DNA from: Curtobacterium sp. VKM Ac-2922
Lineage (GTDB): Bacteria; Actinomycetota; Actinomycetes; Actinomycetales; Microbacteriaceae
Assembly: GCF_022815645.1 (NCBI RefSeq)
Contig: NZ_JALGRO010000003.1
Coordinates: 62,001 to 126,000 of the forward strand
DNA length: 64,000 bases
Direction of reading: 5' to 3'
The translations under genes were made by a program, and so were the position numbers. Below the pieces are notes generated by a model, which saw only the letters and a program-made list of their open reading frames with translations, searched no databases and had not been told where the DNA came from. Numbering within the stretch: position 1 is the stretch's first letter; each line of letters opens with the position of its first letter. This document shows, piece after piece, positions 45,144-54,097 of the stretch.

Positions 45144-45653
45144 TCAGAGCGCGTCGCGGAGGGCCTGCGCCTTGCGCTCGACGACCTGCTCGAGTCCCTC
45201 GGCGTAGCGTGCCAGCCGGCCGGCCACGACCGGGTCGGCGCTGCCGATGATGCGGGCGGCGAACAGGCCGGCGTTCGCGGCGCCGTTGATCGCCATGGTC
45301 GCGACGGGGACGCCTGCCGGCATCTGCACGATCGACAGCAGCGAGTCCAGACCGTCGAGCCGGGCGAGCTGCACCGGGACGCCGATGACCGGCAACGTGG
45401 TCACCGCGGCGACCATCCCGGGCAGGTGCGCGGCGCCGCCGGCACCGGCGATGACGACCCGGATGCCCCGCGCAGCGGCGCCGCGTCCGAACGCCATCAT
45501 CTTGTCCGGGGTGCGGTGTGCCGAGACGACGTCGGCCTCGAACGGGATGCCGAGCTCGCCCAGCAGGTCCGCCGCGGCCCGCATGGTGGGCCAGTCCGAG
45601 TCGGAGCCCATGATGATCGAGACGAGCGGTGCGGGAGCAGTGGTGTCGGTCAC
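45144..45653 (-). CDS. purE: N5-carboxyaminoimidazole ribonucleotide mutase PurE
   Basis: A 169-residue class I Pur[10 protein letters not shown] (16-24) and SAHRTP (44-49, with the catalytic His46) are diagnostic, and [11 protein letters not shown] follows. It converts N5-CAIR to CAIR in purine synthesis, using the product of PurK. purK lies upstream on the same strand but a GH6 gene separates the pair, which is unusual because purK and purE are normally adjacent. Confidence 0.96.
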   Translation of the reverse strand: MTDTTAPAPLVSIIMGSDSDWPTMRAAADLLGELGIPFEADVVSAHRTPDKMMAFGRGAAARGIRVVIAGAGGAAHLPGMVAAVTTLPVIGVPVQLARLDGLDSLLSIVQMPAGVPVATMAINGAANAGLFAARIIGSADPVVAGRLARYAEGLEQVVERKAQALRDAL

Positions 45654-45711
45654 GGGTCGAGCCTAGCGGCGGTCGTGCGGGCCCTCCGGACGCTCGTGCG
45701 CCGCCGGCCGG

Positions 45712-47409
45712 TCAGCGGACGGTGACCGTCCGGCACCCGAGCACGGTGTCGCCGCCGGCCCCGAGCCCGGACGCCGTCACGCAGAGCCGGTGCTGCCCCG
45801 AGGGGCTGACGACCCGCGCGGCGAACCCGTGGGCGGGGCCGGACGCGTACGACCGGTCGACGTCGGGTCGGGCGGCGTCGGCGGCGAACCGGGCCGTCCG
45901 CGATCCGTCCACGGTGACCGTGACCGTGACCGCCGAGGCGATCTGGTCGCGGTCGAAGACCCACCCCGCCACGTCGACGCGACGCTTCGACGGCGATGAT
46001 GCGGAGCCGAACGTGCCGAAGGGGGCGCTCGCCGTCACGCTCACGGTCCGACAGGTCTCCGGGCTGTCGCTGCCCGGCCCCAGGTTGCGTGCGACGGCAC
46101 AGACACGGTGCGTCCCCGCCCCACCGGGGACCGTCGCCGACCACCCGTGTGCCGTGCCTGCCCCGGTCGGCAGCCCGACCAGGTCCGGGCGCTGGGCGTC
46201 GGCGGTCAGCGTCGCGACGGACCGCCCGTCGACGGTGACCGCGACGGTGACGGCCGAGGCCGGCTCGTCCTCGTCGATGCTCCAGCCGGACACGGTCATG
46301 CCGGAGCGTGCGACGCCAGCCCGGTCGAACGCCAGGACCGGGGTGTGTGGGACGTCGTCGGTCGCGTCGTCCCCGGGTGCCGACACCGACGACGCCGGGG
46401 ACCCCTGCGGGCCACCGAGCTGGGCCGCGCCGACCAGACCCTGTGCGGCGGCCGACCACCACGTGCCTGCTGCCGGACCGCCGTTGCAGGTCCCGTCGCT
46501 CGCGCCCGGGGTCTTGACCCACAGCAGCGCGTCGAGTCCGGTGCCGTCGGCAGCGACCCGTGGCGACGTCCCGAGCCCGGCGCCGGGCGCGTTGCACCAG
46601 GTCCCCCGCCAGCCCGTGCCGTTGCGCGAGGTGTCGATGACGTAGTGCGAGCCTCCGGTGAGGGCCGAGACCTGCTCGGCGTACGCCTGCTCCCGTGCCG
46701 TCGGGTAGTAGTTCGCCACGTTCGTGAAGAACCCGCGCCCGCCGCGCACCCCGGCCGCCTGCAGGCGTTCGGCCATCAGCGCCGGGCGGATCCAGTTCGA
46801 GTTGCCGGCGTCCAGGTACGCCGGCACGCCCGCCGCGGTGAACGCGGCGATCTCGCGGGAAAGGATGCGGAAGCGCTGTTGCCCGAGTGCTGCCGTGCAC
46901 CGGGAGTCGCTCAGCATCGCGAGCGAGTCGGGCTCGACGACGACGGCCGCCCGCTTGCCGGCGACGGCGCGCACGACCTGGTCGATCCACGCGTCGTACG
47001 ACGCCTCGTCGAACCCGCCGGCCGAGTACCCGCCGCAGTCGCGGTCAGGGATCGCGTAGGTGACGAAGACCGCGGTGGTCCCCGTCGCGTCGGCGCCGGC
47101 AGTCGCGGCGGCGATCGTCTTCGTCAACGTCGCCCCCGTGGTCCACTCCCCGAGCCAGGTCGCCACCGGGTAGCGGGCGATGGTCGCGGCCGCGTCCGCG
47201 CCCGCCGGGTCGGTGGCGCGGAGGGCTGCCGCGGCCTTCGCGGCCTCGCTCGTCGGCGACCGGTACTGCCCGGCGCCGAAGAGCTGCGATGCCGTCCGGG
47301 CGCGCATGTCCGTGGCCGTCGTGGCTGCGTCGGCGCTGATCGGTGTCAGCACGCCGCACAGCACGGCGACGAGCGCGATCGCAGAAGCGGCGACCGTGGT
47401 GGTGCGCAT
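45712..47409 (-). CDS. Secreted GH6 cellulase-like protein with two C-terminal repeats
   Basis: A 565-residue exported protein. The signal peptide ends about residue 28. Residues ~35-340 are a GH6 domain: YAIPDRDCGGYSAGG (Asp124), VVVEPDSLAML (Asp161, position of the usual general acid), LDAGNSNWI, IDTSRNGTG and LLWVKTPGASDGTC. Two repeats of about 100 residues follow from ~365 with GW-x-(I/F)-D, then RPD, HG and H-R-(V/L)-C; they match those in the secreted protein at 11663. ATG 47409 has AGGGGAA upstream. It probably cleaves beta-1,4-glucan such as cellulose. It sits between purK and purE. Confidence 0.88.
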   Translation of the reverse strand: MRTTTVAASAIALVAVLCGVLTPISADAATTATDMRARTASQLFGAGQYRSPTSEAAKAAAALRATDPAGADAAATIARYPVATWLGEWTTGATLTKTIAAATAGADATGTTAVFVTYAIPDRDCGGYSAGGFDEASYDAWIDQVVRAVAGKRAAVVVEPDSLAMLSDSRCTAALGQQRFRILSREIAAFTAAGVPAYLDAGNSNWIRPALMAERLQAAGVRGGRGFFTNVANYYPTAREQAYAEQVSALTGGSHYVIDTSRNGTGWRGTWCNAPGAGLGTSPRVAADGTGLDALLWVKTPGASDGTCNGGPAAGTWWSAAAQGLVGAAQLGGPQGSPASSVSAPGDDATDDVPHTPVLAFDRAGVARSGMTVSGWSIDEDEPASAVTVAVTVDGRSVATLTADAQRPDLVGLPTGAGTAHGWSATVPGGAGTHRVCAVARNLGPGSDSPETCRTVSVTASAPFGTFGSASSPSKRRVDVAGWVFDRDQIASAVTVTVTVDGSRTARFAADAARPDVDRSYASGPAHGFAARVVSPSGQHRLCVTASGLGAGGDTVLGCRTVTVR

Positions 47410-47492
47410 GTGGTGGTTCCCCTGGTCGGTCGGTGTTCCCTGGCCCCCCATGGGACCATCCGCGGGTCCCGACCGCCAGCCGCCAGTCCGGG

Positions 47493-47512
47493 TGCCACCC
47501 GTCGAGGTGGCA
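47493..47512 (-). terminator. Hairpin after purK
   Basis: TGCCACC (47493-47499) pairs with GGTGGCA (47506-47512), 6-nt loop, 9 nt beyond the purK stop. It would separate purK transcription from the GH6 gene downstream. Confidence 0.45.
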
Positions 47513-47520
47513 TCCGCAGG

Positions 47521-48657
47521 TCAGTCGTCGAAGTGCGCCGCGGCGGACCGTGCCCGGTACACGACGTCGTCGACGTCGTCACCGGTCACCGTCACGTGTC
47601 CGATCTTCCGGCCGGGCCGCGGGGCCTTGCCGTAGAAGTGGTACTTCGCCTCGGGGAACGCGGCGAGCGCGGCGGGGTACCGGGCGGCGAGGTCGCCGTC
47701 GGCGGGGCCACCGAGCACGTTCACCATCACGGCGTGCGGGGCGTGCATGCCCGTGGCGCCCAACGGCAGGTCGAGCACGGCGCGCAGGTGCTGTTCGAAC
47801 TGGCTCGTGGTCGCACCGTCGATCGACCAGTGCCCGGTGTTGTGCGGACGCATCGCGAGCTCGTTGACGAGGATGCGTTCGTCGCCGGTCTGGAACAGCT
47901 CGACGGCGAGGACCCCGGTGACACCGAGTGCCTCGGCGACGCGGACGGCGATGGACTCGGCCACGTCGGCGATCCGTCCGGCGCTGTCCGGAGCGGGGGC
48001 GACCACCTCGGCGCAGACCCCGTCGCGCTGCACCGTCTCGACGAGTGGCCACGCCACGATGTCGCCCGAGGGCCGGCGTGCCACGGACTGGGCGAGCTCG
48101 CGGGTGAACGGGACGAGTTCCTCGACCAGCAGCGCCTGGTCCCCGCCGGACTCGGCCGCGGCCGCGAACCAGTCCTCGACCTGGTCCGGGTCGGACACGA
48201 CGCGGACGCCCTTGCCGTCGTAGCCACCGCGCGGGGTCTTCACGACCGCTCGGCCCCCGTGCTCGGCGATGAACGCACCGAGGGTGTCGGGGTCGCGCAC
48301 CGCCGCCCAGTCCGGGACGGGGAGCGCGAGCTCGGACAGCCGGGCGCGCATCGTGATCTTGTCCTGGGCGACCGCGAGCGGCTCGGGCCCGGGGCGCACC
48401 GCCACGCCGGCGTCGACCAGCGCCCGCAGGACGTCCTGGGGGACGTGCTCGTGGTCGAACGTCACCACGTCGACCTCGCGTGCGAAGGCGAGCACGGTGT
48501 CCACGTCGTGGTAGTCCCCTTCGGCCGTCGCGGCGATCGCGGCGGACATGCCGGGTCCCTCGGCGAGCACCCGGATGTCGATCCCGAGTTCCACCGCCGC
48601 CGGCACCATCATCCGAGCGAGTTGCCCGCCACCGATCACACCCACGCGCAGGGTCAT
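47521..48657 (-). CDS. purK: N5-carboxyaminoimidazole ribonucleotide synthase PurK
   Basis: A 378-residue ATP-grasp enzyme. VGVIGGGQLARMM starts the protein, VVKTPRGGYDGKGV is the ATP-grasp lysine loop, and NELAMRPHNTGHWSIDGATTSQFEQH is diagnostic of PurK. It carboxylates AIR using ATP and bicarbonate. The ATG at 48657 lies about 100 nt downstream of a TAGAGT -10, so the mRNA has a structured leader. The GH6 gene follows 111 bp later, then purE. Confidence 0.96.
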   Translation of the reverse strand: MTLRVGVIGGGQLARMMVPAAVELGIDIRVLAEGPGMSAAIAATAEGDYHDVDTVLAFAREVDVVTFDHEHVPQDVLRALVDAGVAVRPGPEPLAVAQDKITMRARLSELALPVPDWAAVRDPDTLGAFIAEHGGRAVVKTPRGGYDGKGVRVVSDPDQVEDWFAAAAESGGDQALLVEELVPFTRELAQSVARRPSGDIVAWPLVETVQRDGVCAEVVAPAPDSAGRIADVAESIAVRVAEALGVTGVLAVELFQTGDERILVNELAMRPHNTGHWSIDGATTSQFEQHLRAVLDLPLGATGMHAPHAVMVNVLGGPADGDLAARYPAALAAFPEAKYHFYGKAPRPGRKIGHVTVTGDDVDDVVYRARSAAAHFDD

Positions 48658-48710
48658 GCTGAACGTTCCTTCCGCGCTCTCCCACGTTGACGGGAGCAGC
48701 GCACCTCGAC

Positions 48711-48784
48711 GATTCCGGAGGCTGCCACGGCAGCACCACCGCCCGACCGGGCGGTCGGCTCAACTCTACGGATTCCCGGAGGCT
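48711..48784 (-). promoter_or_regulatory. purK promoter and structured leader / ugd terminator region
   Basis: On the minus strand TAGAGT (48763-48768) is a -10 for purK. Two dyads follow at the expected mRNA 5' end: ACCGCCC/GGGCGGT (48738-48744 with 48749-48755) and GCTGCC/GGCAGC (48721-48734). The near-identical words GATTCCGGAGGCT and GATTCCCGGAGGCT lie near 48711 and 48771. The hairpins may end ugd transcription or control purK. Confidence 0.4.
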
Positions 48785-48848
48785 CCGTGCTGCGACGCAT
48801 CCCGCGGCCGGCCCGATCGCGTTCGGGTGTTCCTCGTCCCCCGGGCGC

Positions 48849-50156
48849 TCAGCGACCCATCCCGCGCACGGTGAACCCGGCAGCGGTCCACGCGTCCCGG
48901 TCCAGGCAGTTGCGTCCGTCGACCACGACCGGCCGTGCCACCAGGTCAGCGACCGTGGCCGGGTCGAGCGTGCGGAACTCCGACCACTCGGTGAGCACGA
49001 GCACCAGGTCGGCGTCCTGCACCGCCTGGGTGGCGGAGTCGACGTAGGTCAGCTCCGGGCGGATGCGGGCCGCGGTGCCGTTCGCCTCGGGGTCGTACGC
49101 GCTGACGACGGCGCCGAGCTCGTGCAGACGGGCCGCGATGTCGAGCGCCGGCGAGTCGCGGACGTCGTCGGAGTTCGGCTTGAAGGCGAGCCCGAGCACC
49201 CCGACGCGCTTGCCGGTGACGTCGCCGTCGAGCAGCTCCTGGGCGAGGGTGACGACGTGCGCGCGGCGGCGCAGGTTGATCGCGTCGACGTCGGCCAGGA
49301 AGTCGAGCGACTCCCCCACGCCGAGCTCGGTCGCCCGGGCCTGGAACGCGCGGATGTCCTTCGGCAGGCACCCGCCGCCGAAGCCGAGCCCGGCGTTCAG
49401 GAACTTCCGTCCGATGCGCTCGTCGTGGCCGATGGCGTCGGCGAGCGCCGTGACGTCGGCTCCGACGACCTCGGCGATCTCGGCCATCGCGTTGATGAAC
49501 GAGATCTTCGTCGCCAGGAACGCGTTCGCGCTGACCTTGACGAGCTCGGCGGTGGCCAGGTCGACGACCAGGCGCGGGGTGCCGGCAGCGATGGTGGTCG
49601 CGTAGACCTCGTCGAGTGCGTCGACGGCAGCCTGGCCGTCGGGCCCGGACGGCACGCCGTACACCAGGCGGTCGGGCGAGACGGTGTCCTTGACCGCGAA
49701 GCCCTCGCGCAGGAACTCCGGGTTCCACACCAGCGTCGCGCCGGGCACCGCCTGGGAGACCGACGCTGCCAGCCGTGCGGCCGTGCCCACGGGGACGGTG
49801 GACTTGCCGGCGACGACGTCACCGGCGGACAGGTGCGGGACGAGGGCAGCGACGGCGGCGTCGACGTAGGTGACGTCGGCCGCACCGGTCGGGCCCTGGG
49901 GCGTGCCGACGGCGACGAAGTGCACACGGGACCCGGCGACCTCGGCCACGTCGGTCGTGAACCGGATGCGCCCGGACGCGATGGCCTCGGACAGGATCTC
50001 GGGCAGTCCGGGTTCGAAGAACGGGGCGTCGCCCGCGGCGAGCCGTTCGATCTTCACCGGGTCGACGTCGACGGCGACGACCTCGTGTCCGAGCTTGGCC
50101 ATGGAGGCGGCGTGCACGGCACCGAGGTACCCGCAGCCGATGACGGAGATCTTCAC
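48849..50156 (-). CDS. ugd: UDP-glucose 6-dehydrogenase
   Basis: A 435-residue UDP-sugar dehydrogenase. VIGCGYLGAVHA (5-16) binds NAD, NPEFLREG (145-152) and the GFGGGCLPKD motif with catalytic Cys263 are present, and Lys207/Asn211 match the active site. It oxidises UDP-glucose to UDP-glucuronate, a donor for acidic polysaccharides, which links it to the glycan locus although it lies among core genes. The PH-domain gene is upstream on the same strand with a 38-bp gap. Confidence 0.93.
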   Translation of the reverse strand: MKISVIGCGYLGAVHAASMAKLGHEVVAVDVDPVKIERLAAGDAPFFEPGLPEILSEAIASGRIRFTTDVAEVAGSRVHFVAVGTPQGPTGAADVTYVDAAVAALVPHLSAGDVVAGKSTVPVGTAARLAASVSQAVPGATLVWNPEFLREGFAVKDTVSPDRLVYGVPSGPDGQAAVDALDEVYATTIAAGTPRLVVDLATAELVKVSANAFLATKISFINAMAEIAEVVGADVTALADAIGHDERIGRKFLNAGLGFGGGCLPKDIRAFQARATELGVGESLDFLADVDAINLRRRAHVVTLAQELLDGDVTGKRVGVLGLAFKPNSDDVRDSPALDIAARLHELGAVVSAYDPEANGTAARIRPELTYVDSATQAVQDADLVLVLTEWSEFRTLDPATVADLVARPVVVDGRNCLDRDAWTAAGFTVRGMGR

Positions 50157-50194
50157 GCCACGACGCTACCGGACGTCGACCGGCTGCCGGACGT

Positions 50195-50743
50195 TCAGCG
50201 CCGCACGTCACCCCACGGCGGCCGGTCGGGTCCGCCGACGATCTCGTCCCAGTCCGGTTCGCGGTGGCGGCGACGGGCCTCGTACGTCTCGACCAGGTCG
50301 TGCAGCACGGCGACGACCAGGTCGGCGTGCGGGACGTCCGCCAGCACCACGGCGGGGTCGTCACCGGGGAACACCAGCACGTCACCGGAGCGGAACAGCC
50401 CCTGCAGGCCGCGTCGGCGCACCGTGACGTCGTAGCCGCGCGAGTGCAGCAGTTCCTGGCGCGTCCGGGTGCCGAGTCCCCGCACGACGACGAGCCGCCG
50501 CGTGGTCACGACGTACCGCTGGGTGAGCCACCGGACCAGGGGCACGAGGCCGCCGAACAGCACCAGCACGACCACGAGCACCGCGATCACCACGTTGATC
50601 CACGCGAGCTGCGCCTGGAAGACCCCGAAGCCGAAGCCCCCGGCGACGGCCACGAGCACGACGAACACCGCCGGTCGCACCAAGCTCCGGGCGTGCGGCC
50701 GGAGGCGTGCGACCACGCGTTCCGGCGGCGGCTCGGCGGTCAT
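50195..50743 (-). CDS. PH-domain (bPH2) membrane protein
   Basis: A 182-residue protein with two adjacent membrane helices (about 28-82) followed by a bacterial PH domain containing RYVVTTRRLVVVRGLGTR and GDVLVFPGD, and an acidic/charged C-terminal tail. The family is common in Microbacteriaceae next to birA; its function is unknown. The ATG at 50743 follows the birA stop by 4 nt; an ATG at 50755 would overlap birA. No clear ribosome site, so coupling to birA is likely. Confidence 0.8.
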   Translation of the reverse strand: MTAEPPPERVVARLRPHARSLVRPAVFVVLVAVAGGFGFGVFQAQLAWINVVIAVLVVVLVLFGGLVPLVRWLTQRYVVTTRRLVVVRGLGTRTRQELLHSRGYDVTVRRRGLQGLFRSGDVLVFPGDDPAVVLADVPHADLVVAVLHDLVETYEARRRHREPDWDEIVGGPDRPPWGDVRR

Positions 50744-50747
50744 GGCG

Positions 50748-51578
50748 TCATGCATACCGCAGGTGGGTGAGGTCTCCCACGGCGACGCCCCTGGTCGAGC
50801 CGTCTCGGTCCCGGATCGTGATGCGACCCTCGTCGTCGATGCCGACCGCGTCCGCCTCGACCACCGTGCCGTCGGGCAGCTCGAGCCGCACCCGCGCGCC
50901 GATGGTGCCGCAGACCGCGCGGACGTGGGAGCGCACCGACTCGGCGGCCGCACCGCCGGCCGTCAGGCCGACCACCGCCTGTCGGACGGCGACGACGAAG
51001 GCGGAGAGCACGGCGTCGGCCAGCGCAGCCGCGTCGTCCGTCGCGCCGGCGACGGCCAGCGAGGTCGCGGTCGGCGTCGGCAGCCGGTCCGCCGGGATGG
51101 TCAGGTTGACACCGGCGCCGACCACGACGGAGCCGTCGGGCGCGACCTGGCAGAGGATCCCGCACACCTTGCGGCCGTCGACGAGCACGTCGTTCGGCCA
51201 CTTCACCGCGACCCGGGAGGCGCGCCCCACGGCCGTCACGCCGGTCGCGTCCGCCGGTGCGGGCCCCAGGGCCGCCGCCACCGCGTCGCGCATGGCCGCG
51301 CCCGCCACGAGCGGCAGCCAGCCGCGGCTGCGGTCGTCGAGGTCGGCACGGACCAGCAGGCTGGCGGCGAGGGTCTCGCCGGCCGGGGCGGACCACGTCC
51401 GGTCGAGCCGTCCGCGCCCGGCGGTCTGGTCGAGGGTCACGACGACGCTGCCGTCGGCCAGGTCCGGCGCCGCGCTGAGCAGGTCGGCGTTGGTCGAACC
51501 GGTCGTCTCCCGCAGGTCCAGGACGGCTCCGGCGGACGCGACGACGGCACGGGAGCGCGGGAGCGCGGGTGTGGACAT
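50748..51578 (-). CDS. birA: Biotin--[acetyl-CoA-carboxylase] ligase BirA
   Basis: A 276-residue biotin protein ligase. GRGRLDR (54-60) is the biotinyl-AMP loop, KWPNDVLVDGRK (126-137) the catalytic region and VGAGVNLTIP follows. There is no N-terminal DNA-binding domain, so it is a monofunctional (group I) enzyme, not a repressor. It would biotinylate the alpha subunit encoded at 59477. The ATG is 7 nt from a TACATT box, a leaderless arrangement. It is divergent from the carboxyltransferase gene at 51653. Confidence 0.93.
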   Translation of the reverse strand: MSTPALPRSRAVVASAGAVLDLRETTGSTNADLLSAAPDLADGSVVVTLDQTAGRGRLDRTWSAPAGETLAASLLVRADLDDRSRGWLPLVAGAAMRDAVAAALGPAPADATGVTAVGRASRVAVKWPNDVLVDGRKVCGILCQVAPDGSVVVGAGVNLTIPADRLPTPTATSLAVAGATDDAAALADAVLSAFVVAVRQAVVGLTAGGAAAESVRSHVRAVCGTIGARVRLELPDGTVVEADAVGIDDEGRITIRDRDGSTRGVAVGDLTHLRYA

Positions 51579-51585
51579 GCACGCA

Positions 51586-51591
51586 AATGTA
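51586..51591 (-). promoter_or_regulatory. Leaderless-type promoter -10 for birA (TACATT)
   Basis: TACATT on the minus strand ends 7 nt before the birA ATG at 51578. Confidence 0.5.
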
Positions 51592-51640
51592 CGGGCAGGA
51601 ACCGTGGGGGTCCTCCAACCGTCGGCCGTGGGTCCCCCGG

Positions 51641-51646
51641 TAGGGT
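51641..51646 (+). promoter_or_regulatory. Leaderless-type promoter -10 (TAGGGT)
   Basis: TAGGGT ends 6 nt before the GTG at 51653, and no ribosome site fits in between, so the carboxyltransferase mRNA is probably leaderless. Confidence 0.55.
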
Positions 51647-51652
51647 GAGCGG

Positions 51653-53248
51653 GTGACTCAAGGCGACACCCCCGATCTCTCCACGACGGCCGGCCGGCTC
51701 GCCGACCTGCGCGTGCGGTACCACGAAGCCGTGACCGCCGCAGGCGAAGCCGCCATCGCGAAGCAGCACGCCAAGGGCAAGACCACGGCGCGCGAGCGGA
51801 TCGAACAGCTCCTCGACGAGAACTCCTTCGTCGAGCTCGACGAGTTCGTCCGGCACCGCACGACCGCCTTCGGCATGGACGCCAAGCGCCCGTACGGCGA
51901 CGCGGTCGTCACCGGCTTCGGCACGATCCACGGCCGTCAGGTCGCGGTCTACGCGCAGGACTTCACGGTCTTCGGCGGCTCGCTGGGCGAGGTCGCGGGC
52001 GAGAAGATCATCAAGGTGATGCAGCACGCGCTGAAGACGGGGGTGCCGATCATCGGCATCCTCGACTCGGGCGGCGCCCGCATCCAGGAGGGCGTCGTCG
52101 CCCTCGGCAAGTACGGCGAGATCTTCCGGCTCAACACGCAGGCGTCCGGGGTCATCCCGCAGATCTCGATCGTGATGGGGCCGGCGGCCGGCGGTGCCGT
52201 GTACTCCCCCGCCCTCACCGACTTCGTCATCATGGTCGACAAGACCAGCCACATGTTCGTCACCGGGCCCGACGTCATCAAGACCGTCACGGGCGAGGAC
52301 GTCGGCTTCGAGGAACTCGGCGGCGCGCAGACCCACAACGCGATCTCCGGCGTGGCGCACTACCTGGCCGAGGACGAGTCCGACGCACTGGACTACGCCC
52401 GGTCGCTCATCGGCTTCCTGCCGGACAACAACCTGTCGGACCCGCCGGCCTACGACGTCGCCCCCGAGCTCGAGACGACCGACGCCGACCGCGAGCTCGA
52501 CGTCGTGATCCCGGACTCCGCCAACCAGCCCTACGACGTCCGCCAGGTCATCGAGCACGTGGTGGACGACGGCGACTTCCTCGAGGTGCAGCCGCTCTTC
52601 GCGCCGAACATCCTGATCGGGTTCGGCCGGGTCGAAGGCCGGACCGTCGGCATCATCGCCAACCAGCCGCAGGCGATGGCGGGCACCCTCAACATCGACG
52701 CGGGCGAGAAGGCCGCGCGCTTCGTCCGGTTCTGCGACGCGTTCGGCATCCCGATCCTGACCCTCGTCGACGTGCCCGGGTACCTGCCCGGCACCGACCA
52801 GGAGTGGACCGGTGTGATCCGCCGCGGCGCCAAGCTGCTGTACGCCTACGCCGAGGCCACGGTCCCGCTCGTCACCGTCATCACGCGCAAGGCCTACGGC
52901 GGCGCGTACATCGTGATGGGGTCGAAGCAGCTCGGCGCGGACATCAACCTGGCGTGGCCGACGGCCGAGATCGCGGTGATGGGCGGCCAGGGCGCCGTCA
53001 ACATCCTGTACCGGTCCGAGATCAAGCGCGCCGAAGAAGCCGGCGAGGACGTCGCCGCCGTGCGCTCCCGACTGGCGAACGAGTACACCTACAACGTCGC
53101 GTCGCCGTACCTGGCGGCCGAGCGCGGGGAGCTCGACGGCATCATCCAACCGCACGCCACCCGCGTGTCCGTGATCAAGGCCCTCCGTGCACTCCGGGGC
53201 AAGCGTGCGTCGCTGCCGCCGAAGAAGCACGGCAACATCCCGCTGTGA
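51653..53248 (+). CDS. Acyl-CoA carboxylase carboxyltransferase beta subunit
   Basis: A 531-residue carboxyltransferase of the AccD/PccB type, full length. [20 protein letters not shown] near the N-terminus, [11 protein letters not shown] and [15 protein letters not shown] (acyl-CoA oxyanion loop), and in the C-terminal half [20 protein letters not shown] with [14 protein letters not shown] are diagnostic. It transfers CO2 from carboxybiotin to acetyl- or propionyl-CoA. The small epsilon subunit follows after 10 nt and birA is divergent; the alpha subunit is 6 kb away. Confidence 0.95.
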   Translation: MTQGDTPDLSTTAGRLADLRVRYHEAVTAAGEAAIAKQHAKGKTTARERIEQLLDENSFVELDEFVRHRTTAFGMDAKRPYGDAVVTGFGTIHGRQVAVYAQDFTVFGGSLGEVAGEKIIKVMQHALKTGVPIIGILDSGGARIQEGVVALGKYGEIFRLNTQASGVIPQISIVMGPAAGGAVYSPALTDFVIMVDKTSHMFVTGPDVIKTVTGEDVGFEELGGAQTHNAISGVAHYLAEDESDALDYARSLIGFLPDNNLSDPPAYDVAPELETTDADRELDVVIPDSANQPYDVRQVIEHVVDDGDFLEVQPLFAPNILIGFGRVEGRTVGIIANQPQAMAGTLNIDAGEKAARFVRFCDAFGIPILTLVDVPGYLPGTDQEWTGVIRRGAKLLYAYAEATVPLVTVITRKAYGGAYIVMGSKQLGADINLAWPTAEIAVMGGQGAVNILYRSEIKRAEEAGEDVAAVRSRLANEYTYNVASPYLAAERGELDGIIQPHATRVSVIKALRALRGKRASLPPKKHGNIPL

Positions 53249-53258
53249 CGGTGCGCTG

Positions 53259-53513
53259 ATGGCCAAGCACGCAGCAGCGGTCCCCGCGGACGAACCGGCA
53301 TCGGTGGCGGACGTGCGGGTCGTGTCCGGCGACCCCACACCCGAGGAACTGGCCGCGGTCGTCGCCGTCCTGCAGCGACAGGCCGACGAGGCCGCCGCAT
53401 CCGGTCGAGCACGGATCACGGTCTCGCCGCGCGCATCGTGGGACGCATCGGCGCGTGGGCTCCGCGGTTCCCTGCCCGCGGGTCACGGGGCCTGGTCGCG
53501 CTCGTTGCGGTAG
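53259..53513 (+). CDS. Acyl-CoA carboxylase epsilon subunit
   Basis: An 84-residue protein. VRVVSGDPTPEELAAVVAVL and a C-terminal W-x-R-S segment match the small epsilon subunits (AccE/PccE) found only in actinobacterial acyl-CoA carboxylases, where they stabilise the alpha-beta complex. ATG 53259 is 10 nt after the beta subunit stop. The rest of the chain is Ala-rich and weakly conserved, which is normal for this family. Confidence 0.85.
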   Translation: MAKHAAAVPADEPASVADVRVVSGDPTPEELAAVVAVLQRQADEAAASGRARITVSPRASWDASARGLRGSLPAGHGAWSRSLR

Positions 53514-54097
53514 CCCGCAACCCGCCCGCACGACGCTCGAGCCCCCTTCCGTGGCGCGGGAGCTCCGTGCAACGATGTACCCCTGCCCTCGACCACCCCG
53601 TCGGCGTCGTCCCCTGCACTTCCCGGTCCGTCTCCCCTCGATCGGGGGGCAGGATTCCTGAGGAACTCGGCGAAATGGGCAGAATTGTCCCCCGAAATGA
53701 CGACTGACATGCGGGATCGCAGTCGGCATAGTAGTCAGTGTTCGGTGTCCTTCTACGAAGTACATCGCCGGACGGTGGCCGACTAGGGTACGACGCCATC
53801 GTCCATTGCGAGTCAGGGCGATATTCGGGTTGTCGCTCTGCCTCGGGTCGTGAACGGGCCGGTCGGGTTCTCCGGCCGGCCCGTTCCCCGTTCCCTCGTC
53901 GTCCACGGCCGACTGGTCGCGACACCCCGCTCAGTACCGCCGACTGATCGAAGAAGGTCGGCTCGAGTCCTGCGGACCGACGATCTGCGACCACTCGACG
54001 TTCGGCTCCGGATCCGGCGACGTGACCGGCCAGCCCGGGCGAGGTCCTTGGCGGACCCACACCGAGCCTCCAGACCGGGTCGGCGGCCCCGGCCGCC
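53514..54097. other. 584-bp non-coding spacer, locally AT-richer, with a strong hairpin
   Basis: No convincing gene is seen on either strand between the convergent epsilon-subunit gene and the sensor-like gene ending at 54098. From about 53640 to 53830 the base composition is visibly less GC-rich than the neighbours and contains TANNNT words such as TAGGGT near 53786. GAACGGGCCGG (53852-53862) pairs perfectly with CCGGCCCGTTC (53876-53886). It may hold a small RNA or terminator, or be remnant sequence. Confidence 0.5.
53852..53886. terminator. 11-bp perfect hairpin
   Basis: Stem GAACGGGCCGG/CCGGCCCGTTC with a 13-nt loop, followed by CCCCG and not by T residues. Terminator-like, or the 3' end of an unannotated transcript. 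Confidence 0.4.
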
